Shown here: positions 1-7,370 of the stretch, one piece after another
Layout of the letters: the number at the start of each line of letters is the position of its first letter
Position numbering within the stretch: the first letter of the stretch is position 1
NCBI RefSeq assembly: GCF_020181035.1
Contig: NZ_JAIQYY010000027.1
Location: forward strand, 43,720 to 85,588
Length of the DNA stretch: 41,869 bases
Origin: Streptomyces sp. CoH27
GTDB taxonomy: Bacteria; Actinomycetota; Actinomycetes; Streptomycetales; Streptomycetaceae
Direction: 5' to 3'
The notes under the pieces: model-generated
The model's input: the letters and a program-made list of their open reading frames with translations, nothing else
Told to the model about the DNA's origin: nothing
Databases searched by the model: none
Position numbers and translations under genes: made by a program

Positions 1-524
1 CCGGGCTCCGGCCGGTCCTCTCGGATGACCTCGCCCTGCACCACCTTGCCGTCGGGGCGGTGGATGCGGACCTGCTGGAAGGCGTCGCCGAGGCTGCCGG
101 GGGCCGCCGTGCGCAGCCGCTTGTCGAGGGCGTTCTCGGTGAAGCGGCTCACGGCCTTCTGGACCGGGGGCAGGAGCAGCAGGAGGCCCGCCGCATCGGA
201 GACCAGGCCCGGGATCATCAGCAGCAGGCCGCCGAGCATCATCAGGCCGTTGCCCTCGCCGCGCGCCGGGGAACCGCCTCGCTGCAAGGCCTCGTTGAGA
301 CTCCGGAACGCGCGGCGGCCGGCCCGCTTGATGACCACGGAGCCGGCCATGAAACCCGCGACGAGCAGCAGGAACACGCCCAGACCGCCGATCACGCCCG
401 CGACCAGGGTCAGCAGCCAGATCTCCAGCACCAGCCACGCGGCCACCCCCAGCGGCAGATACCTGCGCAGCCGGGAACGCCGGGGCCGGGCGGTGGGCGG
501 ATGGAGGGGAGCGCCAGTCGTCAT
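1..524 (-). CDS. fxsA: FxsA family membrane protein (3' end beyond window)
   Basis: Reading the minus strand from the ATG at 524 gives an open frame of 174 codons that runs off the window edge. The N-terminus is basic. A hydrophobic pair follows at about residues 24-66 (WLVLEIWLLTLVAGVIGG), then a second hydrophobic block at about 93-121 with LMMLGGLLLMIPGLVSDAAG, the GGxLLxxPGxxSD signature of FxsA proteins, and a charged cytoplasmic tail. E. coli FxsA is known for relieving F-plasmid exclusion of phage T7; the cellular role in actinomycetes is unknown. CTGGGAGC just before the ATG can serve as ribosome binding site. It lies downstream of ppm1 in the same direction, but a hairpin at 541-570 and a MITE-like element at 599-784 separate them. 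Family assignment is strong. Confidence 0.85.
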   Translation of the reverse strand, partial: MTTGAPLHPPTARPRRSRLRRYLPLGVAAWLVLEIWLLTLVAGVIGGLGVFLLLVAGFMAGSVVIKRAGRRAFRSLNEALQRGGSPARGEGNGLMMLGGLLLMIPGLVSDAAGLLLLLPPVQKAVSRFTENALDKRLRTAAPGSLGDAFQQVRIHRPDGKVVQGEVIREDRPEP

Positions 525-540
525 GCTCCCAGTGTGCCTG

Positions 541-570
541 GCGGCCCCTCAGTGCGGGATAAGGGGCCGC
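541..570 (-). terminator. Hairpin in the fxsA leader, possible terminator or attenuator
   Basis: Arms GCGGCCCCT (541-549) and AGGGGCCGC (562-570) are a perfect 9-bp inverted repeat with a 12-nt loop. It ends only 17 nt before the fxsA ATG. It may terminate ppm1 transcripts or act as a leader structure for fxsA. There is no U-tract. Confidence 0.45.
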
Positions 571-594
571 TCTGCCTCGACCGGGCGACGAGCG

Positions 595-788
595 CTAGTG
601 CCGCGGCAGGCAACGTTTGCCCGTCAAGGAGCGGCGTCCGGTGCGTGCTCTGGGGGTCCCCCCAGCCGAAGGCTGGGGGAGTGCCGGCCGGAAGCCCTCG
701 TACTGGACGTACTTGCGCTTTCGGCCGGTGCGGCGAGAGGGCGTGCGGGGCGTCGCGACGGGGCGAACGTTGCCTGTTGCGGCACTAG
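595..788. mobile_element. MITE-like element with terminal inverted repeats and CTAG target duplication
   Basis: The 186-bp core (599-784) starts TGCCGCGGCAGGCAACGTTT and its right end, read in reverse complement, starts TGCCGCAACAGGCAACGTTC. The arms match over about 27 bp with roughly three mismatches and one indel. CTAG flanks both sides (595-598 and 785-788). It has no credible coding capacity. The inside holds further inverted repeats: CCCCCAGCC/GGCTGGGGG near 660-681 and a GGCCGG-containing pair near 682-731. A 4-bp YTAR duplication is the target preference known for some IS5-group elements, so mobilisation in trans by such a transposase is plausible but inferred. The right CTAG contains the TAG stop codon of ppm1. 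Confidence 0.75.
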
Positions 789-1579
789 GCCCGCTTGCCC
801 TTGCCCTTGAGCTTGGCGACGCGGTCCTTGGCGCCCCAGGCGGTGACCCGCCACAGGGCCTCGACGAGGATGTCCTTGCTCATCTTGGAGTCGCCGAGTT
901 CGCGCTCGACGAACGTGATCGGGACCTCGACCACGGTGAAGCCGGCCTTGACCGCGCGGCGCGCCAGGTCGACCTGGAAGCAGTAGCCCTGCGAGGCGAC
1001 CTCGTCCAGGCCCAGGCCCTCAAGCGTCTCGCGCCGGAAGGCCCGGTAGCCGCCGGTGATGTCGCGCAGCGGCAGATCGAGCGCGAAGCGGGAGTAGAAG
1101 CTGCCGCCACGGGAGATGAACTCGCGGGACTTGGGCCAGTTGACGACCCGGCCGCCGGGCACCCAGCGAGAGCCGAGCACCAGGTCGGCGTTCTTGAGAG
1201 CGGTGAGCAGGCGGGGCAGCTCCTCCGGCTGGTGGGAGCCGTCCGCGTCCATCTCGACCAGCACGCCGTAGTCACGCTCCAGACCCCAGCGGAAGCCCGC
1301 GAGGTAGGCGGCGCCGAGGCCTTCCTTGCCCTTGCGGTGCATCACCTGGACGTTGGCATCGTCGGCGGCCAGCTCGTCGGCGAGCTTGCCCGTGCCGTCG
1401 GGGCTGTTGTCGTCCGCGATCAGCACGTGCGCATCAGGGACGGCCTTGCGTACCCGGCCCACGATGGTCTTGATGTTCTCGGCCTCGTTATAGGTCGGGA
1501 TGATCACCAAGGCCGTGCCGAGCGGGCCGAACTGCCTTCCCTGGGCCTTGGCCTCAAGGGTCCCGTCGCCGTCGTTCAC
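785..1579 (-). CDS. ppm1: Polyprenol monophosphomannose synthase (DPM1-type GT2)
   Basis: Transfers mannose from GDP-mannose to polyprenyl phosphate at the cytoplasmic face, supplying the donor for membrane protein O-mannosylation. The 264-aa product has the GT2 signatures IIPTYNE (26-32), ADDNSPDGT (55-63), EMDADGSH (109-116, DxD metal site) and GSRWVPGG (136-143). There is no C-terminal membrane or acyltransferase domain, unlike mycobacterial Ppm1. A GTG start at 1579 is chosen because AGAAGGGG lies just upstream; the open frame extends further back (to 1675) without another good site. In S. coelicolor the Ppm1/Pmt pathway is known to be required for phiC31 infection. The C-terminus is Lys-rich (KLKGKGKRA), and the TAG stop sits in the CTAG duplication of the adjacent MITE. 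Confidence 0.92.
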   Translation of the reverse strand: MNDGDGTLEAKAQGRQFGPLGTALVIIPTYNEAENIKTIVGRVRKAVPDAHVLIADDNSPDGTGKLADELAADDANVQVMHRKGKEGLGAAYLAGFRWGLERDYGVLVEMDADGSHQPEELPRLLTALKNADLVLGSRWVPGGRVVNWPKSREFISRGGSFYSRFALDLPLRDITGGYRAFRRETLEGLGLDEVASQGYCFQVDLARRAVKAGFTVVEVPITFVERELGDSKMSKDILVEALWRVTAWGAKDRVAKLKGKGKRA

Positions 1580-1610
1580 TGCTGCCCCTTCTGGTCGTAC
1601 GCAGGGGTCC

Positions 1611-1640
1611 ACCCTAGTGGTCGCCGACAGGCGGGTCGCA
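1611..1640 (-). promoter_or_regulatory. Possible ppm1 promoter
   Basis: On the minus strand TGCGAC (1635-1640) and TAGGGT (1611-1616) are separated by 18 nt, and the GTG of ppm1 lies about 31 nt downstream of the -10-like hexamer. The -10 is a good match to TAnnnT; the -35 is weak. Confidence 0.4.
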
Positions 1641-2158
1641 CCCGCATGGGTCGTACGGGGGTGTCGATTCCACAAGAGTGGGGTAAGAGCGCGTATTACG
1701 GCACCTTACAACGTCCGCGGCCGGTGCCTTCCCGCCCCCTGAGGGAGCCCTTGCCGCTGCGGATGGGGGCCCGGCGCCCTTCGGGCCGACCTGGGACCCG
1801 CTGGCTGCGGATCGACCGAAAGCCGTTGTCTACTGAGCGCCCGGGCCCCACCCGGGTCACACCTTGCCGACTGGCCGGAACGTTCCCTCGTCGGCGCGGG
1901 CGCTGAGCCTGGCTCCCAGTGACGGTGCCCCGGTGCGGCACACCGTCCCTGACCCAGCGGCGCTGCGACGAGTGGCGTGAACGCTCTCCGGTCGGGCGTC
2001 CGGTGGTGGACTCGGACGAACCTACCGGCCTGCGGGCGCTGACTGTCAACACCCCTCTGACCTGCTACGACGACTCGGGCGCCAGGTCCGCCGAGGAGGA
2101 TGCGCAGGTCGGGCGGCGCGGCGGTGGCGACCGGCCGGCGCCGCGCCACCCCCGTAGA
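1641..2158. other. Long intergenic region, no credible CDS
   Basis: About 520 bp between the amidohydrolase stop and the ppm1 promoter. Frames open on either strand are Arg/Pro-rich, lack ribosome binding sites and look like high-GC noise. The minus strand carries a good promoter (2019-2049) reading toward ppm1, followed by several GC-rich inverted repeats, for example CCCGGG twice near 1840-1860. It could be a very long ppm1 leader or a separate small RNA gene; I do not recognise a known RNA family in it. Confidence 0.5.
2019..2049 (-). promoter_or_regulatory. Housekeeping-type promoter upstream of ppm1
   Basis: TTGACA (minus strand, 2044-2049) and TAGGTT (2019-2024) with a 19-nt spacer match Streptomyces HrdB promoters well. 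Predicted transcription starts near 2012, about 430 nt before the ppm1 start codon, with no plausible CDS between. Confidence 0.6.
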
Positions 2159-3766
2159 TCACTCGCCCGGCCGTACGAACACCGTCCGTCCGCCCACCAC
2201 CGTGCGGAGGCAGACCGGCAGGTCGTGGCCCGGGGTGAGATCGGGGAGGCCGGGGGTGCCGGAGCGCGGGTCGGTGGACCAGCGGGCCACCCGGTCGTCG
2301 GGCGCCTGGACGATCAGCTCGTCGGTGCGCCAGACGGCGTAGTCGGCGGGGGCGCCCGGCACCAGGACCCCCGCGTCGTCCCGGCCCACCGCCCGCCAGC
2401 CGCCACGTGTGTGTGCCGTGAACGCGGCGCGCGCGGAGACCCGGTGCTCAGGCGTGTGATGGAACGCGGCGGCGCGCACGGTGCCCCACGGGTCGAGCGG
2501 GGTGACCGGGCTGTCGGAGCCGAAGGCGAGCGGCACACCGGCCCGCAGCAGGGCCGCGAAGGGGTTCAGGGTCCGGGCCCGCTCGGCGCCCAGCCGGCGG
2601 GCGTACATGCCGTCCTCGCCGCCCCACAGGGCGTCGAAGGCGGGCTGCACGGAGGCGATCAGGCCCAGCTCGGCGAAGCCGGCGACGGTCTCGGGGGTGA
2701 GCATCTCGGCGTGCTCGACGCGGTGGCGGGCGGCGCGGATCCGCGCGAGGCCGAGCTTCTCGGCGGCGGCCCGCACGCCGTCCACGACGGCGGTGACGGC
2801 GGCGTCACCGATGGCGTGGAAGCCGGCCTGGAGCCCCGCCTCGGTGCAGACGACGACATGGGCGGCGACGGCCTCGGCGTCCAGATAGGCGGTGCCGGTG
2901 TGGGCGGCGTCGGCGTACGGCTCGTGCAGACAGGCGGTGTGCGAGCCGAGAGCGCCGTCGGCGAACAGGTCGCCCGCCGCGCCCACGGCGCCGAGGTCCC
3001 GTGCCCGCTCCACGTTCTGTTCGGCCCAGTAGCCGGCCACCCGGGGGCCGAGCTCCTCGGCGGCCAGCTTCAGCAGGCCGGTGAAGTCGTCCTCGGAGGA
3101 GATGTGCGGGCCGCCGCACTCGTGGACCGAGCCGATGCCGAGAGAGGCCGCGTGGGCCAGGGCGGTGCGCTGGGCCTCGGCGCGCTGGGCCGGGGTGATG
3201 GCGCCGAGCGCGGCCTGGCGTACGGCGTGGTGGTCGTCCTTGGTGAGCGGGGCGTCCGTGCGCGGGATGTCGCCGGGGACGAGGTCCAGCAGGGCGGTGC
3301 TGACGACCGCCGAGTGGACATCGATGCGGGAGAGGTACAGCGGGCGGCCGCCGGTGGCCTCGTCGAGCTCGGCGCGCGTCGGCGGACGGCCGCCGGGCCA
3401 GCGGGCGGCGTCCCAGCCGTGGCCCAGCAGGACGCGGTCGTCCGGGCGGGCGGCGGCGAACGCGCGGACCAGGGCGAGGGCCGCGTCCAGCGAGGGGGCC
3501 GTGGAGAGGTCGAGGCCGGTCAGGGCGAGGCCGGTGGCGGTGGTGTGCACATGTGCGTCGGTGAAGGCCGGGGTGACGAGAGCACCGTCGAGGTCGATCA
3601 CCTCGTCCACGCCGTCGGCGAAGGCGTCGGCCGCGCCTTCGGAGCCGACCCAGGCGACCTGGCCGGCCTCCACGACCATCGCGGTCGCGAACGGATCCGC
3701 GGGACTGTGCACCTCACCGCGGCGCAGGAGGACGGTCTTGGGGGGCTCGGCGGTGCGCTCACTCAT
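2159..3766 (-). CDS. Amidohydrolase family 3 (YtcJ-like) metal-dependent hydrolase
   Basis: A 535-aa cytoplasmic protein of the amidohydrolase superfamily (Amidohydro_3). The metal-binding DAHVHT motif is at residues 70-75, preceded by the DGALVTPAFTD strand typical of the family. HAIGD and HRVEHAEM give the later histidines, and GSDSPV the catalytic Asp. The C-terminus returns to the composite beta-sandwich (PADYAVWRTDELIVQ). Such enzymes hydrolyse amides, ureas or carbamates; the substrate cannot be read from sequence. The ATG at 3766 follows the Lrp-type regulator by 56 bp in the same direction, suggesting co-transcription. No strong Shine-Dalgarno is visible. Length is normal and the gene looks intact. 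Confidence 0.88.
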   Translation of the reverse strand: MSERTAEPPKTVLLRRGEVHSPADPFATAMVVEAGQVAWVGSEGAADAFADGVDEVIDLDGALVTPAFTDAHVHTTATGLALTGLDLSTAPSLDAALALVRAFAAARPDDRVLLGHGWDAARWPGGRPPTRAELDEATGGRPLYLSRIDVHSAVVSTALLDLVPGDIPRTDAPLTKDDHHAVRQAALGAITPAQRAEAQRTALAHAASLGIGSVHECGGPHISSEDDFTGLLKLAAEELGPRVAGYWAEQNVERARDLGAVGAAGDLFADGALGSHTACLHEPYADAAHTGTAYLDAEAVAAHVVVCTEAGLQAGFHAIGDAAVTAVVDGVRAAAEKLGLARIRAARHRVEHAEMLTPETVAGFAELGLIASVQPAFDALWGGEDGMYARRLGAERARTLNPFAALLRAGVPLAFGSDSPVTPLDPWGTVRAAAFHHTPEHRVSARAAFTAHTRGGWRAVGRDDAGVLVPGAPADYAVWRTDELIVQAPDDRVARWSTDPRSGTPGLPDLTPGHDLPVCLRTVVGGRTVFVRPGE

Positions 3767-3822
3767 AGCCGACAGTTTCTCTCGCTGCGGGAGCGGAGTC
3801 GCACCTGGGGCGGCGGCCTGGG

Positions 3823-4263
3823 TCAGACCTTCGGCGGGCGCGCCTCGTACGGCGTCGAGAGCACCACCGTCGTCCGGGTCGACACACCCGCGAGGCTGCG
3901 CAGCCTGGCCAGGAGTTCCTCCAGTTCGTGCGGGGTCGCCACGCGGACCTTGAGGATGTAGTTCTCGTCGCCGGCGACGCTGTGACAGGCCTCGATCTCG
4001 GGGACGCCGGCGAGGCGGTCCGCGATGTCGTCGGGGGCGCTGGGGTCGAACGGTTTCACCGAGATGAAGGCGGTGAGCGGCAGTCCGACGGCCTCCGGGT
4101 CCACCACCGCGGCATAGCCGCGGATGACGCCACGCTGTTCCAGCCGCCGCACCCGCTGGTGCACGGCCGACGTGGACAGGCCCGTGGCCTTGCCCAGGTC
4201 TGTGTAGCTCATCCGCCCGTCCGTGACGAGCAGCTGCACGATCTGTCGGTCCAGCTCCTCCAT
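3823..4263 (-). CDS. Lrp/AsnC family transcriptional regulator
   Basis: A 146-aa protein starting MEELDRQIVQLLVTDGRMSY. An N-terminal winged helix-turn-helix (residues 1-60, with LGKATGLSTSAVHQRVRRLE as recognition unit) is followed by an AsnC ligand-binding/RAM domain (about 65-140, with AVVDPEAVGLPLTAFISV and the GDENYILKV core). Lrp/AsnC proteins form dimers to octamers and usually sense amino acids. I chose the ATG at 4263 over the longer frame to 4392 because conservation begins there and a TAGGTT -10 box lies only 8 nt upstream, implying a leaderless mRNA. It probably controls the adjacent amidohydrolase gene and itself. Confidence 0.9.
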   Translation of the reverse strand: MEELDRQIVQLLVTDGRMSYTDLGKATGLSTSAVHQRVRRLEQRGVIRGYAAVVDPEAVGLPLTAFISVKPFDPSAPDDIADRLAGVPEIEACHSVAGDENYILKVRVATPHELEELLARLRSLAGVSTRTTVVLSTPYEARPPKV

Positions 4264-4271
4264 GGCGCCAA

Positions 4272-4277
4272 AACCTA
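4272..4277 (-). promoter_or_regulatory. -10 box of the Lrp-type gene (leaderless)
   Basis: TAGGTT on the minus strand lies 8 nt before the ATG at 4263 (TAGGTTTTGGCGCCATG). At this spacing transcription would begin at or next to the start codon. No clear -35 is visible. Confidence 0.5.
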
Positions 4278-4507
4278 CAGTGCGCTTGATCCCCTGGGAT
4301 AGCCGAGAGCGCAGGTCATAGCCGGTTCGATACAAAAAGCGGCGCGAAACGCCCACCGTGCGCACCTGCACATGGCATGTGACGAACGCCACACGCCCCG
4401 GGCGGGCTCCGTGATGCTCTCGTGATTACCTGCGAGACCGGGCGGGAAGTGCTTGCTGTGGTCGAGGCCGCAGCGCCTTCACGGCCCAGCCTTAGGGGGA
4501 GAAACCC

Positions 4508-4942
4508 ATGCAGAGTGTCCATCGCCCTGGTCGTACCACGTCCAAGCGGCAGCAGCCGGTCGTCGAGCCCGAGCCGGAGTACGTCGAACCCGACGCCTTC
4601 GACGACGAACTGGACGCCTACGACACCTTCGAGATGTACCGGGTGATCTGCCCGGACTGCGCGCAGCCGATCGCGCTGCTGGCGGACGAGGAGATCCTGC
4701 CGGAGCACGCGCGGTGCGTCTCGCCGTGGAACCCGTTCGGGCTCACGGTCTGTGCGGGTACGGGCCGTGCGGCGGCCGACGCCCGCCCCGCCGACGAGTC
4801 CGTCGCACCGCAGGAGCAGGACACCGCCCTGCTGCTGACGCTCCCCCAGGGTCTGGACTGGCGGACGCAGCCCTTCTCGCACGTCGGCGGCCCGGGTTCG
4901 CGCCCGATGCGCGTGCCGGCGATGCGCCGCCAGGCTGCCTGA
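4508..4942 (+). CDS. Conserved hypothetical protein with possible zinc-ribbon cysteines
   Basis: A 144-aa soluble protein with a strong ribosome binding site (GGGGGAG, 8 nt before the ATG). Residues 17-42 are very acidic (EPEPEYVEPDAFDDELD). Then comes ICPDCAQPIALLADEEI, a CxxC knuckle at about residues 49-52, followed by two more cysteines (ARCVSPW and LTVCAGT), together resembling a four-Cys zinc site. The C-terminal half is low in recognisable motifs. I do not recognise a named family; the pattern suggests a Streptomyces-type small protein of unknown function. It is transcribed opposite to the pseudogene on its right and the Lrp gene on its left. The real start is well supported, the function is not. 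Confidence 0.75.
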   Translation: MQSVHRPGRTTSKRQQPVVEPEPEYVEPDAFDDELDAYDTFEMYRVICPDCAQPIALLADEEILPEHARCVSPWNPFGLTVCAGTGRAAADARPADESVAPQEQDTALLLTLPQGLDWRTQPFSHVGGPGSRPMRVPAMRRQAA

Positions 4943-5576
4943 GTCGCCTCGCCGCGTTCCGTACGTGCCCCGCACCATGGCGCGCAGGCTGTCGTGGTGC
5001 AGGATCAGCATGTCCGGGTCCGCCGGGACGGCGACCTCTCCCACGTACGCCTGGCGGTAGGCGATGCGCAGCGTGACGATCGCCTGCCGCAGGGCGGCGT
5101 GGAGGACGTAGAAGTCCATGTCCCGCGGGGTGTGCCCGGTCAGGTCGCCATAGCGGGCCTCGGCCCGGTCCCGGCGCAGGATTTCGGACAGCCCGCGCCG
5201 TCCTGAGGCGGCCGAGAGGCCGTGGAAGAAGCGGTGCAGACAGACGGTCCAGCAGAGGCCGATCTCGCGCGGGGCGAGTGCCGCCATCTCCCGGTCGAGG
5301 ACCGCGACCCGTTCGAACCCGGCGTGGACCACGTTCCCGATGCGCGCTTCGCCCCAGGTCAGGACGGGTTCTCCGGGCTCGCTCGGCCACAGCTGCGCCA
5401 GCCAGCCGAAGGCGAGCCGCCCGGCCGGAGGCGCGGACGGAGTGCAGGGTGTCGCCGTTGCGCAGGGTGGCGTAGGCGTCGGTCATGCCGAGGTTGGGGT
5501 AGACGCCGAGCCCGAGGATGAACAGGGCGCGGCCGGCGTGGTCGAAGACCTGGACGATGCAGTGGTCGTCGGCCAC
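4943..5576 (-). pseudogene. Chimeric remnant: unknown-family N-terminus joined to APH-type phosphotransferase C-terminus
   Basis: From a GTG at 5576 (preceded by AGGGGG) one frame encodes about 50 residues beginning VADDHCIVQVFDHAGRALF, with LGLGVYPNLGMTDAY and HSVRASG. This resembles the N-terminal domain of an actinobacterial unknown family that I recall lying next to phosphotransferase genes. After about 5424 homology continues in another frame: LAFGWLAQLWPSEPGEPVLTW, GEARIGNV and VLDREMAALAPREIGL, the catalytic-loop-to-DFG-like region of aminoglycoside-phosphotransferase-like enzymes, then ELTGHTPRDMDFY and ILHHDSLRAMV. The phosphotransferase piece is about 155 residues against about 350 normally, and it has lost its N-lobe and stop codon. 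A deletion fusing two neighbouring genes out of frame explains this best. Confidence 0.7.
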
Positions 5577-5713
5577 GGAAACCCCCTGCCGGACGGTCCG
5601 CCGGCGGTACGTCAGGCCAGTCGCGGAGGCCGGAAAGGGAACCGGATGCGCGTGAACTGACGCCCGATTCCATGCGGTGGTGACCTGCGCGGCCGGCATC
5701 CCGTTGCCCAGGC

Positions 5714-5956
5714 ATGACCCCCATGCATTCGGCCACCGGGCGTCAGCGCCGGCTCTTCGTTCCGCGCCCCGCAGAATCCCTCCCGCCGCCCGTGCCGCCG
5801 GACCCGCCCATCTACCGCGATCTCCTGCGCGTCTGGGCCGACGGGGGCCGCACCCTGCCGGGCCGCCACGACCCGGAGTGGGTCAGGCTGGCGGCCCCGA
5901 CGGTCCTCAGGGGGGAGTTCAGCGACCCTCTGCTCCCGCCACGTGACGGGCGATGA
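5714..5956 (+). CDS. Small conserved hypothetical protein
   Basis: An 80-aa frame with two in-frame ATGs (5714 and 5720) and no obvious Shine-Dalgarno. The N-terminus is basic, followed by a Pro-rich stretch and then IYRDLLRVWADGGRTLPGRH and DPEWVRLAAP. From memory this resembles small proteins scattered in Streptomyces genomes, of unknown function. Its 3' end overlaps the convergent acyl-CoA dehydrogenase gene by 38 bp, which is unusual and lowers confidence. It may be a real gene or a remnant of the decayed region beside it. Confidence 0.5.
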   Translation: MTPMHSATGRQRRLFVPRPAESLPPPVPPDPPIYRDLLRVWADGGRTLPGRHDPEWVRLAAPTVLRGEFSDPLLPPRDGR

Positions 5957-7091
5957 CCATCCGCTGGATCTGGTTGGTGCCCTCGACGATCTGCAGGACC
6001 TTCGCCTCGCGCATATAGCGTTCGGCCGGGAAGTCTGCGGTGTAGCCGTAGCCGCCGAGTATCTGCACGGCGTCCGTGGTGACCTTCATGGCCGTGTCGG
6101 TGCAGTGCAGCTTGGCCATGGCGGCCTGCTTGGCGAAGGGCTTGCCGGCGTCGCGCAGCCGGGCCGCCGCGAGGTAGAGCGTGCGGCCGGCCTCGATCTG
6201 GGTGGCCATGTCGGCGATCATGAAACGCAGGCCCTGGAAGTCGGCGATGGGTCGGCCGAACTGCCTGCGCTCGGTGGCGTAGCGGACCGCCTCGTCCAGA
6301 GCGGCCTGGGCGAGGCCGATCGCGCAGGCGGCGATGCCGAGCCGGCCCGAGTCGAGCGCGGACAGGGCGATGAAGAAGCCCTGGCCCTCCTCGCCGATCC
6401 GCCGGTCGTCGCCGACGCGGACGCCGTCGAGGTGGACCTGTGCGGTGGGCGAGCCCTTCATGCCCATCTTCTTCTCGGGCACGGCCCCGCTCAGGCCGGG
6501 GGCGTCGCCGGGGACCAGGAAAGCGGTGATGCCGCGCGGGCCCTCCTCGCCGGTGCGGGCCATCACGGTGTAGAAGTCGGCGATGCCGCCGTGCGTGATC
6601 CAGGCCTTGGTGCCGTTGATCACCCACTGGTCGCCGTCCCGCACCGCCTTGGTGCGCAGCGAGGCCGCGTCGGAGCCGGAGGACGGCTCGGAGAGGCAGT
6701 AGGCGCCCAGCAGGCCGCCGCCGAGCATCGCGGGCAGGTGCTCGACCTGCTGCTGCTTGGTGCCGTAGGTGGCGAGCGCGTAGGAGGCGAGCGTGTGGAC
6801 GCTGACGCCGAGGCCCACGGTGAGCCGGGCCATGGCCAGCTCCTCCAGGACCTGGAGGTAGACCTCGTAGGGCTGGTCGCCGCCGCCGTACTCGGAGTCG
6901 TAGGGCAGGCCGAGCAGGCCGGACTCGGAGAGCAGGGTGAAGACCTCGCGCGGGAAGCGTCCGGCGTCCTCCTCCTCGGCGGCCTTCGGCGCGATCTCAC
7001 GCTGGGCGATCTCACGGACGAGCGCGAGCAGATCCCTCGCCTCTTCCGTGGGCAGTTGACGCTCCACCGGCTGCGGGTCGCGGTCGGACAT
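5919..7091 (-). CDS. Acyl-CoA dehydrogenase
   Basis: FAD-dependent alpha,beta-dehydrogenation of an acyl-CoA, 390 aa. Domains in order: N-terminal helical (about 15-125), middle beta (YCLSEPSSGSDAASL, the FAD/substrate signature, at about 130-145; WITHGG), and C-terminal helical with RRQFGRPIADFQ, QILGGYGYTADFPAERY and IVEGTNQIQR, whose Glu is at the usual catalytic base position of short/medium-chain enzymes. The ATG at 7091 is preferred over 7118 because GGGAGGAG stands 8 nt upstream. It follows the TetR gene in the same direction. A partly symmetrical operator-like sequence at 7258-7273 lies just upstream of the likely promoter and resembles one in front of the thioesterase gene at 28619. 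Acyl chain preference is unknown. Confidence 0.93.
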   Translation of the reverse strand: MSDRDPQPVERQLPTEEARDLLALVREIAQREIAPKAAEEEDAGRFPREVFTLLSESGLLGLPYDSEYGGGDQPYEVYLQVLEELAMARLTVGLGVSVHTLASYALATYGTKQQQVEHLPAMLGGGLLGAYCLSEPSSGSDAASLRTKAVRDGDQWVINGTKAWITHGGIADFYTVMARTGEEGPRGITAFLVPGDAPGLSGAVPEKKMGMKGSPTAQVHLDGVRVGDDRRIGEEGQGFFIALSALDSGRLGIAACAIGLAQAALDEAVRYATERRQFGRPIADFQGLRFMIADMATQIEAGRTLYLAAARLRDAGKPFAKQAAMAKLHCTDTAMKVTTDAVQILGGYGYTADFPAERYMREAKVLQIVEGTNQIQRMVIARHVAGAEGR

Positions 7092-7257
7092 GGCGTCGGT
7101 CTCCTCCCTGTCGGGCACGGGCGGGTGGCCCGTGGGGTGGGGGCGGCTCCGCCTGGGTCGTTCCGGATGCCGCAGGCGACCGTTCCCGGGTCTCGGGAAG
7201 GTGCTGGCCAGCGGCTGTGCGCAGTGAGTATGCCCGATCAGCGACCTCCCGTCACCA

Positions 7258-7273
7258 GTTAACGACCGCTTAC
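7258..7273. promoter_or_regulatory. Putative TetR operator upstream of acyl-CoA dehydrogenase
   Basis: GTTAACGACCGCTTAC is an imperfect palindrome (5 of 8 pairs) sharing the core ACGACCGCT/AGCGGTCGT with CTAAGCGACCGCTCAG at 28661-28676. It lies between the TetR gene and acyl-CoA dehydrogenase, about 170 bp before the ATG at 7091. A weak promoter (TGACGG, 16 nt, CATACT) follows it. Confidence 0.45.
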
Positions 7274-7370
7274 TTCAAGAATCCAGCCGGAAGTTTTCGC
7301 CGCTCTGTTTTGCAAGGTGCATGACAAGAATGGGCCCGCGTTCCTGCACGGCCCCGGGGAGCGGAGGCCG

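Noticed and set aside
1696..2149. Two overlapping minus-strand frames of 118 and 147 codons
   Set aside because: Arg/Pro-rich, no ribosome binding site, and the shorter starts within the -35 box of a good promoter. Treated as noncoding.
1919..3961. 680-codon open frame on the plus strand
   Set aside because: Antisense to the amidohydrolase gene, which has full catalytic motifs; composition is typical of third-position GC bias.
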